NCBI RefSeq assembly: GCF_004342425.1
Contig: NZ_SLWQ01000003.1
Location: 1 to 64,000 of the forward strand
Reading direction: 5' to 3'
Source: Dokdonella fugitiva
Lineage (GTDB): Bacteria; Pseudomonadota; Gammaproteobacteria; Xanthomonadales; Rhodanobacteraceae
DNA length: 64,000 nt
The notes beneath the pieces were generated by a model. It was not told the DNA's origin. It made no database searches and worked only from the letters and a program-made list of their open reading frames with translations. Position 1 is the first letter of the stretch. Each line of letters opens with the position of its first letter. Both the position numbers and the translations under genes were made by a program. Below, piece after piece: positions 44,112 to 53,556 of the stretch.

Positions 44112-45128
44112 TCAGATCAGTCCGGCGTTCGAAAGCTCGCGCTTGAGGTAGGCGTAGTAGATCGGCGCGGCGACGAGGCCGGCAGCGCCGAACGCGGCTT
44201 CCATGAAGAGCATCGCGATGAGCAGTTCCCATGCGCGCGCGCGGATCTGCGTGCCGACGATGCGTGCATTGAGGAAGTACTCGAGCTTGTGGATGAGGAT
44301 GAGATAGACGAGCGCCGAGATCGCCACGCCGAACGACACCGACAGGCCGACCACGAAGATGAGCGTGTTGGAAATCAGGTTGCCGACCACCGGCAACAGG
44401 CCGGCGACGAAGGTGGTGACGACGAGGCTCTTCGCGAAGGGCAGGTTCGTGCCGAACAGCGGCAGCACGACGAGCAGGAAGATCGCGGTGAACAGCGTGT
44501 TGACCGCCGAGATCTTCACCTGCGCGAACACGATGTCGTGGAACGCCGCGACGAGGCTGCGGCAGCGCTGCACGAGTGCCTCGACCAGCGGGCCGCGGCG
44601 CTTGTCCGGATGCGTCGCCGCGTCGGCGAGCGCGACCATCGCGCCGAGGACCATGCCGATCAGGAGATGCACGACGACGCGCGCGGCCGTCTTGCCCGCG
44701 AGCTGCAGCTGCGCCGCGTGCGCACGCAGCCACTCGATCGCGGCGGCGCGGAAGTCGTCGATGCTGTCGGGCAAGTGGTCGACGACGACCTGCGGCAGCT
44801 GCGCCCGCGCGCGGTCGATCAGCGGCATCATGCTCTCGAACAGCGCGCCCGGCTCGCCGAGTTCGCGGCGCAGGAACGACACCGCGCCGATGATCGCGAG
44901 CGTGAGCAGGCCGACCACGACCACGCTGAGCAGCGCGACGACGAGGCCGTGCGCGCGGGCGCCGGGAAGATGCCGCTGCAACGGCGGCGCGAGCGCCTCG
45001 ACCAGCGCGTAGACGAGCAGCCCGGCGAGCAGCGCGGACAGCAGGTGCAGTTCGAGGATGAGGATGAGCGCGGAGCCGGCGAGGACGTACGAAGCGATCT
45101 GGATGCGCGAACTGGTCGAAGGATCCAT
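44112..45128 (-). CDS. AI-2E family transporter
   Basis: The 338-aa product has about eight membrane helices in the UPF0118/AI-2E arrangement: two N-terminal ('IASYVLAGSALILILELHLL'), a soluble helical hairpin, and a C-terminal set with 'TNLPFAKSLVVTTFVAGLLP' and 'LEYFLNARIVGTQIRARAWE'. The family includes AI-2 exporter TqsA and Na+/H+ antiporters; the substrate here is unknown. The start MDPSTSSR was preferred over an upstream extension. Divergent from the acid phosphatase gene. Confidence 0.88.
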   Translation of the reverse strand: MDPSTSSRIQIASYVLAGSALILILELHLLSALLAGLLVYALVEALAPPLQRHLPGARAHGLVVALLSVVVVGLLTLAIIGAVSFLRRELGEPGALFESMMPLIDRARAQLPQVVVDHLPDSIDDFRAAAIEWLRAHAAQLQLAGKTAARVVVHLLIGMVLGAMVALADAATHPDKRRGPLVEALVQRCRSLVAAFHDIVFAQVKISAVNTLFTAIFLLVVLPLFGTNLPFAKSLVVTTFVAGLLPVVGNLISNTLIFVVGLSVSFGVAISALVYLILIHKLEYFLNARIVGTQIRARAWELLIAMLFMEAAFGAAGLVAAPIYYAYLKRELSNAGLI

Positions 45129-45242
45129 GGGGCGTCCCGGGGCGATGGCGGGGCAGGCGGCCGACGGGCGTCCGTGCGAGCGCGTGTCATACACTGTCCG
45201 ATCCTAGGGGCTGCCCTCGCGCTTTCCAATCCCGGAGCCACG

Positions 45243-46127
45243 ATGTCGAACCTTCGTCCATTCCTGATCGCACTGTCGCTGGCCATGCTCGCCGGTTGCA
45301 CGGCGTCGCATCCGCCACGGGCCGATGTCGCGGCCGCGCAGGCCGGCTCCGGGCCGGCGGCGAACGACAACCTCAACGCGGTCGCCTGGACGCAGGGCGC
45401 GATCGAGCATGACCTCGTCTATCGCGAGGTCTACCGTCATGCCGGCGAACAGCTGCTGCGCGCGCTCGCCGACCAGGACTGGGACGCGCTGCCGCGCGAG
45501 GAGCGCGAGGGTGCGGTGCGCGGGCTCGCGCCTGCAGTGATCCTCGACATCGACGAGACCGTACTCGACAACTCGCCGTACCAGGCGCGCCTGGTGCGCG
45601 ACGGCCGCCGGTACGAGGACGCCAGCTGGGCGCAGTGGTGCCGCGAGGAAGCGGCTCGGCCGCTGCCCGGCGCACTCGAGTTCACCCGACTGGCGGCGGC
45701 GCACGGCGTCACCGTGTTCTACCTGTCCAACCGCGCGCAGGACCTCAACGATGCGACGCTCGCGAACCTGCGCAAGACCGGCTTTCCGATCGCCACCGCT
45801 GAGCCGGTATTCCTCGGGCTCGGCACCGTCGTCGAGGGTTGCCGGGCGGCGGGAAGCAACAAGGGATGCCGGCGCAAGCTGATCGGGCGCACGCACCGCG
45901 TGCTGCTGCAGGTCGGCGATCAGGTCGGCGACTTCGTCGACGTGGCCGCGAACACCGCGCAGGGCCGCGCCGCCGCCGTGGCCGCCTACGCCGACTGGTT
46001 CGGCGAGCGCTGGTTCGCATTGCCGAATCCGACCTACGGGTCCTGGGAGGCCGCCCTGTTCGACAATGACCGCAGCCTGCCCGAGGCTGGCCAGCGTGCG
46101 GCCAAGCTGAAAAATCTACGTTATTGA
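45243..46127 (+). CDS. 5'-nucleotidase lipoprotein e(P4)-type acid phosphatase
   Basis: The 294-aa product has a lipoprotein signal (FLIALSLAMLAGC) with the lipid-attached Cys, HAD motif I 'AVILDIDETVLDNSPYQARL', motif II 'VTVFYLSNRAQDLND' and a late Asp motif 'VLLQVGDQVGDFVD'. It fits class C acid phosphatases such as Haemophilus e(P4), which dephosphorylate nucleotides (NMN, AMP) at the outer membrane to allow uptake. A single-copy gene followed by the small-RNA candidate locus. Confidence 0.9.
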   Translation: MSNLRPFLIALSLAMLAGCTASHPPRADVAAAQAGSGPAANDNLNAVAWTQGAIEHDLVYREVYRHAGEQLLRALADQDWDALPREEREGAVRGLAPAVILDIDETVLDNSPYQARLVRDGRRYEDASWAQWCREEAARPLPGALEFTRLAAAHGVTVFYLSNRAQDLNDATLANLRKTGFPIATAEPVFLGLGTVVEGCRAAGSNKGCRRKLIGRTHRVLLQVGDQVGDFVDVAANTAQGRAAAVAAYADWFGERWFALPNPTYGSWEAALFDNDRSLPEAGQRAAKLKNLRY

Positions 46128-46157
46128 TCAAATACTTGCTGTTCATTACGTCAGGTA

Positions 46158-46186
46158 TTGCATGAACTTAGGGCGCTAAGTACAAT
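46158..46186 (+). promoter_or_regulatory. Promoter of a candidate small RNA
   Basis: TTGCAT (46158-46163) and TACAAT (46181-46186) are exactly 17 bases apart in an A/T-rich patch of an otherwise GC-rich region. The predicted start is near 46193, inside the gap and far upstream of the next gene. Confidence 0.65.
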
Positions 46187-46192
46187 CAATCA

Positions 46193-46317
46193 CAGGAGTT
46201 GCGGGTCCGCCGCGCGGCGCCCGCCGAAGCACAGCCCCCAGAGAACGACGTACGATTTCCTCCTCCGGCACTGCCGGATTCCGCCCGGAAGGTTCGCCCT
46301 CCGGGTGTATTTTTTTG
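46193..46317 (+). ncRNA. Candidate trans-acting small RNA, about 125 nt
   Basis: Between a sigma-70-type promoter and a terminator, the sequence folds as three hairpins. Hairpin 1 (46201-46224) has GCGGG/CCCGC ends and an inner GC stem. Hairpin 2 (46264-46278) is TCCGGC-ACT-GCCGGA, perfect. The third is the terminator. The single-stranded linker holds a C-rich CAGCCCCCAG and a pyrimidine stretch TTTCCTCCTCC that could pair with Shine-Dalgarno sequences. No coding frame with a ribosome site is seen. Architecture (short 5' end, three stem-loops, C-rich targeting motifs) recalls sX13 of Xanthomonas, but I cannot align it and the genomic neighbours differ. Confidence 0.55.
46284..46317 (+). terminator. 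Rho-independent terminator of the candidate small RNA
   Basis: CCCGGA (46284-46289) pairs with TCCGGG (46300-46305), extended by GG-TTCG-CC inside, and is followed by TGTATTTTTTT. It is a textbook terminator, 82 bp before the next start codon. Confidence 0.8.
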
Positions 46318-46398
46318 GGCGCGGCCGGTGCGACGCACAGTGGCCGCTGTACCGCGGCGCTGCTACAGTTCGCCGCCTTCAATCCTTGGGGAACGCTC

Positions 46399-47358
46399 AT
46401 GGTCAAGCCTCTGGTCCGCGCGGCGCTCGCGGCGTCGCTGCTCGTCTTCTTCGCCGGCTGCGAACAGAAGCCCGCCGATACCGCCGCGAGCGCGCCCGCC
46501 GCCGCCGCGACGCCGGACGCGGCGATCCTCGCCTCGGTGCAATCGATCAAGCAGGGCGACATCGCCGGCCTCATGCAGAACGCCCTGCCGCCGCCCGACT
46601 TCGCCAAGGCGAAGGCCGACTGGGGCAAGGACAAGGACCAGGAGCCGATCACCGACGAGCAGCGCGCGCAGTTCAACGAGACGATGGCGAAGCTGACCGC
46701 GCCCGACGCGGAGCAGAAGCTGTTCGCCGAGATCGAGCCCAAGCTCAAGGAATTCGACGCGCAGTACCAGCAGCAGCTGCCGATGTACGCGATGGCCGGC
46801 GCGGGCTGGGTCAAGAACATGATCCAGCAGAACCAGACCATGACCGAAGCCGAGCGCACCCAGGCGGCCGCCGCGGTCGACGCGCTGCAGGCGTGGGTCG
46901 TGAAGACGCACTTCACCGACGCCGACTCGATCAAGAAGGTCATCGCGATCGTCGCCAAGGCCGCGCGCGAGATGAACCTCAAGTCGCTCGACGAAGCGCG
47001 AGCGCTCGGCTACGACGAGGCGATGCAGAAGGCGCGCGTCGCCGTGCTCGCCCTCAAGGACGCGCTCGCGGTGTACGGCCTGTCGATCGACGAGACGCTC
47101 GATTCGATCAAGCCGCAGGTGCTCTCGAACGACGGCAAGACGGCGACGGTGCAGCTCTCCTACACGCTGCTCGGCGCGCCGCTCACCGCCACCACCGAGA
47201 TGGTCAACGTCGACGGCCGCTGGTACGGCAAGCAGACGATCGACAAGCTGAAGGAAAAGGCCGCGGAACAGGCCGAGCAATCGGCGCCGTCCGCCGTCAC
47301 GGCACCGGAGGCACCGGCCGCGGAATCCGCGCCGGCGGCCGAGCCGAAGCAGGGCTGA
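46399..47358 (+). CDS. Hypothetical lipoprotein
   Basis: The 319-aa product has a lipoprotein signal (RAALAASLLVFFAGC) followed by an Ala-rich linker. A helical domain (about 45-235) includes 'QSIKQGDIAGLMQNALPPPD' and 'YAMAGAGWVKNMIQQNQTMT'. A small beta segment ('TVQLSYTLLGAPLTATTEMV', 'VDGRWYGKQTIDK') resembles an NTF2/DUF4878-like end, and an Ala/Pro/Glu-rich tail closes the chain. It is conserved-looking, probably periplasmic at a membrane, function unknown. It appears to be a single gene with its own TACAGT -10 near 46370. Confidence 0.75.
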   Translation: MVKPLVRAALAASLLVFFAGCEQKPADTAASAPAAAATPDAAILASVQSIKQGDIAGLMQNALPPPDFAKAKADWGKDKDQEPITDEQRAQFNETMAKLTAPDAEQKLFAEIEPKLKEFDAQYQQQLPMYAMAGAGWVKNMIQQNQTMTEAERTQAAAAVDALQAWVVKTHFTDADSIKKVIAIVAKAAREMNLKSLDEARALGYDEAMQKARVAVLALKDALAVYGLSIDETLDSIKPQVLSNDGKTATVQLSYTLLGAPLTATTEMVNVDGRWYGKQTIDKLKEKAAEQAEQSAPSAVTAPEAPAAESAPAAEPKQG

Positions 47359-47461
47359 CGCGCGCCGCGCCCGGCGCGGCGGACAGGGTCCGCAAGCGCA
47401 TCGACGCGACGCGTCGATGCGCCCACGCGGGCGCCGTCCGCCATCCTGATAGACTCGACGC

Positions 47462-49993
47462 ATGAACGACTCGCAACCGGCGCCACGCCCGCCCGAGGCC
47501 GCGCAGGTACCCGCCTGGCTCAAGGCGTTCGGCGCGCTTCTGCGCCCGTGGATCCGCATCCACCGCACGCCTGAAGACGTCCACGCGCTGCTGCCCGACG
47601 ATGCGCGCCCCACCGTGTACGTGATCGAGCGCTACGGCCTGTCCGACACGCTCATCCTCGAGCAGGCCTGTGCCGAAGCGGGCCTGCCCTCGCCGTATGC
47701 GGCCGCCGACGAGCTGCCGATCAAGCGCCGCCGCGCCGTCGTCGCTTTGTCGCGGCGGCCGCGCGTGTTCGGCCGCCAGCCGCATCCGACCCGATCGGAA
47801 ACACTGAGCCTGCTCGCCGACTTCGTCCGCGCGCAGCCCGGGCACGACGTGCGCCTCGTGCCGGTGTCGATCTTCGTCGGCCGCGCGCCGGACCGCGAAT
47901 CGGGCTGGTTCAGCGTGCTGTTCTCCGAGAACTGGGTCGTGGTCGGCCGCTTCCGGCGCCTGCTCGCGCTCGCGCTCAACGGCCGCGACACGCACGTGCA
48001 GTTCGCCGCGCCGGTGTCGTTGCGCGACGTCATCGCCGACCAGCCCGAACCCGAACGCGGCGTGCGCAAGCTGCAGCGCATCCTGCGCGCGCACTTCCGC
48101 CGCATCCGCGCCGCGGTGATCGGGCCCGACCTGTCGCACCGGCGCACGCTCATCGACGGCGTCGTCAACGCGGCGCCCGTGCAGCAGGCGATCGACGCCA
48201 ACGCGAGCAAGGAAGGCATCGACCGCGACAAGGCCGCGCGCAAGGCGCGCGCGTTCGCCTGGGAAATCGCCGCCGACCAGTCGCACCTGGTCGTGCGCTC
48301 CGCGTCGTTCATGCTGACCGGGCTGTGGGAGAAGATCTACCGCGGCGTGCACATGAACCACTTCGCCGAGCTGCGCAAGATCGTGCCCGGCCATGAAGTC
48401 GTGTTCGTGCCCTGCCATCGCAGCACGACCGACGATGCGCTGCTGCCGTACCTGCTCTACCGCAACGGCCTGCCCGTGCCGCACATCGCGGCCGGCGTGA
48501 ACCTCAACCTGCCGCTGATCGGCCCGCTGTTGCGTCGCGGCGGTGCGTTCTTCCTGCGGCGCAGCTTCAGCGACCCGTTCTATTCGACCGTGTTCCGCGA
48601 GTACATGAGCCAGCTCATCGCGCGCGGCATCTCGCTCATGTACTTCATCGAGGGTGGCCGATCGCGCACCGGTCGCACGCTCGAACCACGCGGCGGCCTG
48701 CTGTCGATGACCTTGCGCAGCTTCCTGCGCCAGCCCGACCGACCGGTGGTGTTCCAGCCGGTCTACATCGGCTACGAGAAGATCATGGAGGGCGAGTCCT
48801 ACATCGGCGAGCTGTCCGGCAAGCCGAAGGAGAAGGAATCCTGGGGCGCGCTGCTGCGCGGCCTCGGCGCGCTGCGCGACAACTACGGCGCGGTCACGGT
48901 CAACTTCGGCGAGCCGGTGTTCCTCACGCCGCTGCTCGACCGGATCGAGCCGGACTGGCGCGTGGCGACCACGAATCCGGACGCGAAGCCGGCGTGGCTC
49001 AAGGCCGCGGTCGACACGCTCGGCGAGCGCATCCTCGTCAACATCAACCGCGCCGCGCACGCCAATCCGATCAACCTGCTCGCGGTCGCGTTGCTCGCGA
49101 CCCCCAAGCATGCGATGGCCGAGGCCGACCTGCTCGCCCAGCTCGAGCTGTACAAGGCCTTGCTGTCCTCGCTGCCGTATTCGGAGCGCGTCACGCTGAC
49201 CTCGCTCGAGCCGGCGGAGATCATCGCCTACGGCGAAAAGATGCAGTGGATCCGCCGCATCGCGCACCCGCTCGGCGACGTGCTCACGGTCGATGCGAAG
49301 CAGGGTGTGCTGCTGAGCTACTTCCGCAACAACGTCACGCACCTGTTCGCGACCGCGTCGTGGGTCGCCTGCTGCTTCCTCAACAACCGCCGTCTCGCGC
49401 GCACGTCGATCCTGCGCCTCGGGCGCCTCATCTATCCGTTCGTGCAGGCCGAGCTGTTCCTGCCGTGGAGCGAGGAGGAATTCGGCGAACGCATCCAGAA
49501 GACGCTCGACTTCTTCATCGCCCAAGGCCTGCTCGAAGCCGACGCCGACGGCCGCATCATCGCGCGTGGCCCGGGGCAGAGCGATCGCGCGTTCCGCCTG
49601 CGCGCGCTCGCGCACACGCTGCTGCCGGCGATCGAGCGCTATTACATCGGCCTCGCACTGCTCGTGAAGAACGGGCCGCACACGCTGACTGCGGGCGAGC
49701 TCGAGAACCTGTGCCACCTCAGCGCGCAGCGCCTGTCGCTCCTGCACGAGCTCAATGCGCCGGAGTTCTTCGACCGCAGCCTCTTCCGCGGCTTCATCCA
49801 GAAGCTGCGCGAGCGGCGCGTGGTCTGGGCCGACGAGAACGGCAAGCTCGATTTCGACCTCACGCTCGAGGAAGTCGCCAAGGATGCGCGCGTGATCCTT
49901 TCGCGCGAGATCCGCCACGGCATCCTCAAGCTGACGCCGGAAAAGCAGGCCGAACTCACGCGCAACGAAGTCGCCGCGTCGACCGAAGCCTGA
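47462..49993 (+). CDS. plsB: Glycerol-3-phosphate 1-O-acyltransferase
   Basis: The 843-aa product has acyltransferase block I 'VFVPCHRSTTDDALLPYLLY' (H-x4-D), block II 'GAFFLRRSF', block III 'YFIEGGRSRTGRTLEPRGGL' and block IV 'RPVVFQPVYIGYEKIMEGES'. These match PlsB, which starts phospholipid synthesis using acyl-ACP or acyl-CoA at the inner membrane. The C-terminal half ('ILSREIRHGILKLTPE' end) is typical. Length is normal (about 800-850). Confidence 0.95.
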   Translation: MNDSQPAPRPPEAAQVPAWLKAFGALLRPWIRIHRTPEDVHALLPDDARPTVYVIERYGLSDTLILEQACAEAGLPSPYAAADELPIKRRRAVVALSRRPRVFGRQPHPTRSETLSLLADFVRAQPGHDVRLVPVSIFVGRAPDRESGWFSVLFSENWVVVGRFRRLLALALNGRDTHVQFAAPVSLRDVIADQPEPERGVRKLQRILRAHFRRIRAAVIGPDLSHRRTLIDGVVNAAPVQQAIDANASKEGIDRDKAARKARAFAWEIAADQSHLVVRSASFMLTGLWEKIYRGVHMNHFAELRKIVPGHEVVFVPCHRSTTDDALLPYLLYRNGLPVPHIAAGVNLNLPLIGPLLRRGGAFFLRRSFSDPFYSTVFREYMSQLIARGISLMYFIEGGRSRTGRTLEPRGGLLSMTLRSFLRQPDRPVVFQPVYIGYEKIMEGESYIGELSGKPKEKESWGALLRGLGALRDNYGAVTVNFGEPVFLTPLLDRIEPDWRVATTNPDAKPAWLKAAVDTLGERILVNINRAAHANPINLLAVALLATPKHAMAEADLLAQLELYKALLSSLPYSERVTLTSLEPAEIIAYGEKMQWIRRIAHPLGDVLTVDAKQGVLLSYFRNNVTHLFATASWVACCFLNNRRLARTSILRLGRLIYPFVQAELFLPWSEEEFGERIQKTLDFFIAQGLLEADADGRIIARGPGQSDRAFRLRALAHTLLPAIERYYIGLALLVKNGPHTLTAGELENLCHLSAQRLSLLHELNAPEFFDRSLFRGFIQKLRERRVVWADENGKLDFDLTLEEVAKDARVILSREIRHGILKLTPEKQAELTRNEVAASTEA

Positions 49994-50002
49994 GCGCGCG
50001 CG

Positions 50003-50209
50003 TCAGGCGTCGAGGTCGGGGATGAGCTTGTTCTCGAGGTAGGCGATCATGTCCTTGAGCTTGAGCTTGCGCTTCTTCAGGCGCGTGAGCTGCAGCTCGT
50101 CGCAGCCGGGGCCGGTCGGCAGGCGCGCGATCGCCGCGTCGAGGTCGCGATGCTCGATCCGCAGTTCGGTCAGGCGGCGCACGATGGCGGCGGGATCTTC
50201 CGGGTACAT
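50003..50209 (-). CDS. DUF465 (YdcH-like) small protein
   Basis: The 68-aa product is a short helical hairpin: 'VRRLTELRIEHRDLDAAIAR' and 'LTRLKKRKLKLKDMIAYLEN', the hallmark of DUF465. The role is unknown. It is convergent with plsB and 103 bp downstream of tkt on the same strand. Confidence 0.88.
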   Translation of the reverse strand: MYPEDPAAIVRRLTELRIEHRDLDAAIARLPTGPGCDELQLTRLKKRKLKLKDMIAYLENKLIPDLDA

Positions 50210-50311
50210 GGCACCACGCAGTCTACCGTAGGGCGGTACGCGCGCCGCGCGGGCCGCCGTCGGCGCTGCGACGAGGCAACGGCGGGACTCGCGCTGCGCG
50301 CTCGACCCGCC

Positions 50312-52309
50312 CTACACGCTGCGCGCGACTTCGGCGACGTGTTCCGGCGTGAAGCCGAAGAACTCGAACAGCTTGCCGGCCGGCGCGGACTCGCCGTAGC
50401 GATCGATGCCGACGACGGCACCGTTGCCGCGCACGTACTTCCACCACAGCGCGGTGGCGCCGGCCTCGATCGCGATCTTCGGCACGTCTGCCGGCAGCAC
50501 CGATGCGCGGTACGCGTCGTCCTGGCGGTCGAACGCCTCGGTCGACGGCATCGACACGACGCGCGTCGGCAATCCGTCGGCGTCGAGCAGCTTCTTCGCG
50601 GCGAGCGCGAGCCCGACCTCCGAGCCGGTCGCGACGAGGATGCGCGCGGGCGTGCCGTCGCTGTCGGCGAGCACGTAGCCGCCGCGCCCGATCGCGGCGA
50701 CCTGCGCCTCGCTGCGCGGCACGAACGGCAGGTTCTGGCGCGACAGCGCGAGCGCGGTCGGCGCGTTGCGGCGCTCCAGCGCGAGCTTCCACGCGACCGC
50801 CGTCTCGACCGTGTCGCAGGGACGCCAGACGTCGAGGTTCGGAATCAGGCGCAGGCTCGACACGTGCTCGATCGACTGGTGCGTCGGGCCGTCCTCGCCG
50901 AGGCCGATCGAGTCGTGCGTGAAGACGTGGATCACGCGCTGGTTCATCAGCGCCGCCATGCGGATCGCATTGCGGCTGTAGTCGCTGAAGGTGAGGAAGG
51001 TGCCGCCGAACGGGATGTAGCCGCCGTGCAGCGCGATGCCGTTCATGATCGCCGCCATGCCGAACTCGCGCACGCCGTAACTGATGTGCCGGCCGGTGCC
51101 GCCGCCGGCGAGCAGCGGCGCGCCCTTCCACAGCGTGAGGTTGGAATGCGTGAGGTCGGCCGAGCCGCCGACCATCTCGGGCAGCGCGGGCGCGAACGCC
51201 TCGATCGCGTACTGGCTCGCCTTGCGCGAGGCGACCGTCTCCGCCTTCGCGTTCGCCTCGGCGATGAGCGTTGCCGCGCGTTCGGCGAAGTCGGCCGGCA
51301 GCTCGCCGGCGAGGCGGCGCTCGAATTCCGCCGCGCGCTCGCCATGCTTCGAGCGATAGCCGTCGCGCCGCGCGTTCCATTCTGATTCGTGGCGCGCGCC
51401 CGCCGCGCGCGCGTCCCACGCCGCGGCGATGTCGGCAGGAATTTCGAACGGACCGTACTCCCAGCCGAGCGCCTTGCGCGTCGCCGCGAGCTCGTCGGCA
51501 CCGAGCGCCTCGCCATGCGCCTTCGCCGTGCCCGCGCGCGTCGGCGCACCCCTGCCGATCGTCGTGCGGCAGATCACCAGGCTCGGCTGCGCCGTGTGTT
51601 CCTTCGCCTCGCGGATCGCGCGGTCGACCGCGTCGACGTCGTGGCCGTCGATCGGCCCGATGACCTGCCAGCCGTAGGCGCGGAAGCGCGCCGCGGTGTC
51701 GTCGGTGAACCAGCCCTGCACCTGGCCGTCGATCGAGATGCCGTTGTCGTCGTAGAGCGCGATGAGCTTGCCGAGCTGCCAGGTGCCGGCGAGCGCGCAG
51801 GCTTCGTGCGAGATGCCTTCCATGAGGCAGCCGTCGCCGAGGAACACGTAGGTGTGGTGGTCGACGATGCGCGCGTCGTCGGTGTTGAACTCGGCCGCGA
51901 GCAGCTTCTCCGCGAGTGCCATGCCGACCGCGTTGGCGAGGCCCTGGCCGAGTGGCCCGGTGGTCGTCTCGACGCCGGGCGTGACGTGCACTTCGGGATG
52001 GCCCGGCGTCTTCGAATGCAGCTGGCGGAAATTCTTCAGCTCCGCGAGCGGCAGGTCGTAGCCGGTCAGGTGCAGCAATGAATACAGCAGCATCGAGCCG
52101 TGGCCGTTCGACACGACGAAACGATCGCGGTCGGCCCAGTGCGGATTGGCCGGGTTGTGCTTGAGATGGCGCGTCCACAGCGCGACCGCGATCTCGGCCA
52201 TGCCCATCGGCATGCCCGGATGGCCCGACTTCGCCTGTTCGACCGCGTCCGCGGAGAGGAAGCGGATCGCGTTGGCGAGGCGGGCGGTGTCGACGCGCGG
52301 GGTGTTCAT
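50312..52309 (-). CDS. tkt: Transketolase
   Basis: The 665-aa product has thiamine-diphosphate motif '[20 protein letters not shown]' (GDG...N-like), '[18 protein letters not shown]', '[20 protein letters not shown]', the pyrimidine domain '[20 protein letters not shown]' and the C-terminal '[20 protein letters not shown]'. It links the pentose phosphate pathway and glycolysis. The start MNTPRV is favoured; divergent from ttcA. Confidence 0.95.
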   Translation of the reverse strand: MNTPRVDTARLANAIRFLSADAVEQAKSGHPGMPMGMAEIAVALWTRHLKHNPANPHWADRDRFVVSNGHGSMLLYSLLHLTGYDLPLAELKNFRQLHSKTPGHPEVHVTPGVETTTGPLGQGLANAVGMALAEKLLAAEFNTDDARIVDHHTYVFLGDGCLMEGISHEACALAGTWQLGKLIALYDDNGISIDGQVQGWFTDDTAARFRAYGWQVIGPIDGHDVDAVDRAIREAKEHTAQPSLVICRTTIGRGAPTRAGTAKAHGEALGADELAATRKALGWEYGPFEIPADIAAAWDARAAGARHESEWNARRDGYRSKHGERAAEFERRLAGELPADFAERAATLIAEANAKAETVASRKASQYAIEAFAPALPEMVGGSADLTHSNLTLWKGAPLLAGGGTGRHISYGVREFGMAAIMNGIALHGGYIPFGGTFLTFSDYSRNAIRMAALMNQRVIHVFTHDSIGLGEDGPTHQSIEHVSSLRLIPNLDVWRPCDTVETAVAWKLALERRNAPTALALSRQNLPFVPRSEAQVAAIGRGGYVLADSDGTPARILVATGSEVGLALAAKKLLDADGLPTRVVSMPSTEAFDRQDDAYRASVLPADVPKIAIEAGATALWWKYVRGNGAVVGIDRYGESAPAGKLFEFFGFTPEHVAEVARSV

Positions 52310-52507
52310 GGAGCAACTCCGGAAGGGCACGCGCGAGGCCGGCGGCGCCGGGGGCGGACGTGCGGAAGACGAGGGATTCGCCCGGAGTCCGTTCCGGTGC
52401 GCAGAAGCGCGAATTTTGCCGCAACGGCGCCGGCCGCGGAAGTGAATGCGGCCTTCCGTCCCCGCCGCGTATCGGCGCCGGGACGGCGCCGACTACAATA
52501 GGCGGTC

Positions 52508-53380
52508 ATGAACGCGATCCCGTCCCGCAAGCACGATTACGAAGCCGCCAAGTTGGCCAAGCGCCTGCGCCACCAGGTCGGCCAGGCGATTGCCGACTTC
52601 AACATGATCGAGGAAGGCGACCGCGTCATGGTCTGCCTGTCCGGCGGCAAGGACTCGTACACGCTGCTCGACATCCTGTTGAAGCTGCAGGCGAAGGCGC
52701 CGGTGCGCTTCGAACTCGTCGCGGTGCACCTCGACCAGAAGCAGCCCGGTTACGACCCCGGGATCCTGCCCGCCTACCTGCGCGCGCTCGGCGTGCCGTT
52801 CGAGATCCTCGAGCAGGACACCTACAGCGTCGTCAAGCGCGTGATCCCCGAAGGCAAGACGATGTGCAGCCTGTGTTCGCGCCTGCGTCGCGGCTCGCTG
52901 TACACGCACGCGGCCGAGCGTGGCTACACCAAGATCGCGCTCGGCCATCATCGCGACGACATCGTCGAGACCATGTTTCTCAACCTGTTCCACCAGGCGA
53001 CCCTGAAGGCGATGCCGCCGAAGCTGCGTTCGGACGACGGCCGCAACGTGCTGATCCGCCCCCTCGCCTACTGCGCCGAGGACGACATCGCGGCGTACGC
53101 CGCGCAGCAGGGCTTCCCGATCATGCCGTGCAACCTGTGCGGCTCGCAGGAGAACCTGCAGCGCAAGGCGATCAAGGCGATGCTCGCCGAATGGGAGAAG
53201 AAGCACCCGGGCCGCACCGAGACGATCTTCCGTGCGCTCGGCAACGTCGCGCCGTCGCAGCTCGCCGATCGCACGCTGTTCGACTTCGCCGGGCTGGGCG
53301 CGAATCCGCAGGCGGAGCGGGCCGACGCACATGCCTGGCTCGCCGGCGCCGAGCCGGCGCAGGTGGACGGGCCGAGCTGA
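52508..53380 (+). CDS. ttcA: tRNA 2-thiocytidine(32) synthetase TtcA
   Basis: The 290-aa product has the PP-loop '[20 protein letters not shown]', the iron-sulfur/catalytic Cys pair '[19 protein letters not shown]', and a later Cys motif '[17 protein letters not shown]'. It thiolates C32 of some tRNAs. A TACAAT -10-like hexamer lies at 52493-52498. Normal length. Confidence 0.95.
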   Translation: MNAIPSRKHDYEAAKLAKRLRHQVGQAIADFNMIEEGDRVMVCLSGGKDSYTLLDILLKLQAKAPVRFELVAVHLDQKQPGYDPGILPAYLRALGVPFEILEQDTYSVVKRVIPEGKTMCSLCSRLRRGSLYTHAAERGYTKIALGHHRDDIVETMFLNLFHQATLKAMPPKLRSDDGRNVLIRPLAYCAEDDIAAYAAQQGFPIMPCNLCGSQENLQRKAIKAMLAEWEKKHPGRTETIFRALGNVAPSQLADRTLFDFAGLGANPQAERADAHAWLAGAEPAQVDGPS

Positions 53381-53445
53381 CCTCGCCGCCAGCGATGCCT
53401 CCGTTCTCGACGGATGCCGATCGCGATCTTCCTACGAACGCGAAA

Positions 53446-53473
53446 ATGGATTCCGGCTTCCGCCGGAGCGACG
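53446..53473 (+). repeat. Diverged copy of the GGATCCCGGCTTTCGCCG repeat
   Basis: GGATTCCGGCTTCCGCCGGA followed by GCGACG lies in the ttcA-rdgC gap and matches the paired copies flanking the rpmG terminator at 30855-30988. No transposase is linked. Confidence 0.55.
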
Positions 53474-53556
53474 CCTCCACGAGACTCTCCCGCTCGGCTG
53501 CGGGCCGCGTCACATCCATTCCGATCCCCCGATTTCCCGAAAAACCGGTCCCCGCC

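Noticed and set aside
47297..49918. Open frame of 873 codons on the minus strand across plsB
   Set aside because: The plus strand encodes full-length PlsB with all acyltransferase motifs; the antisense frame is low-complexity.
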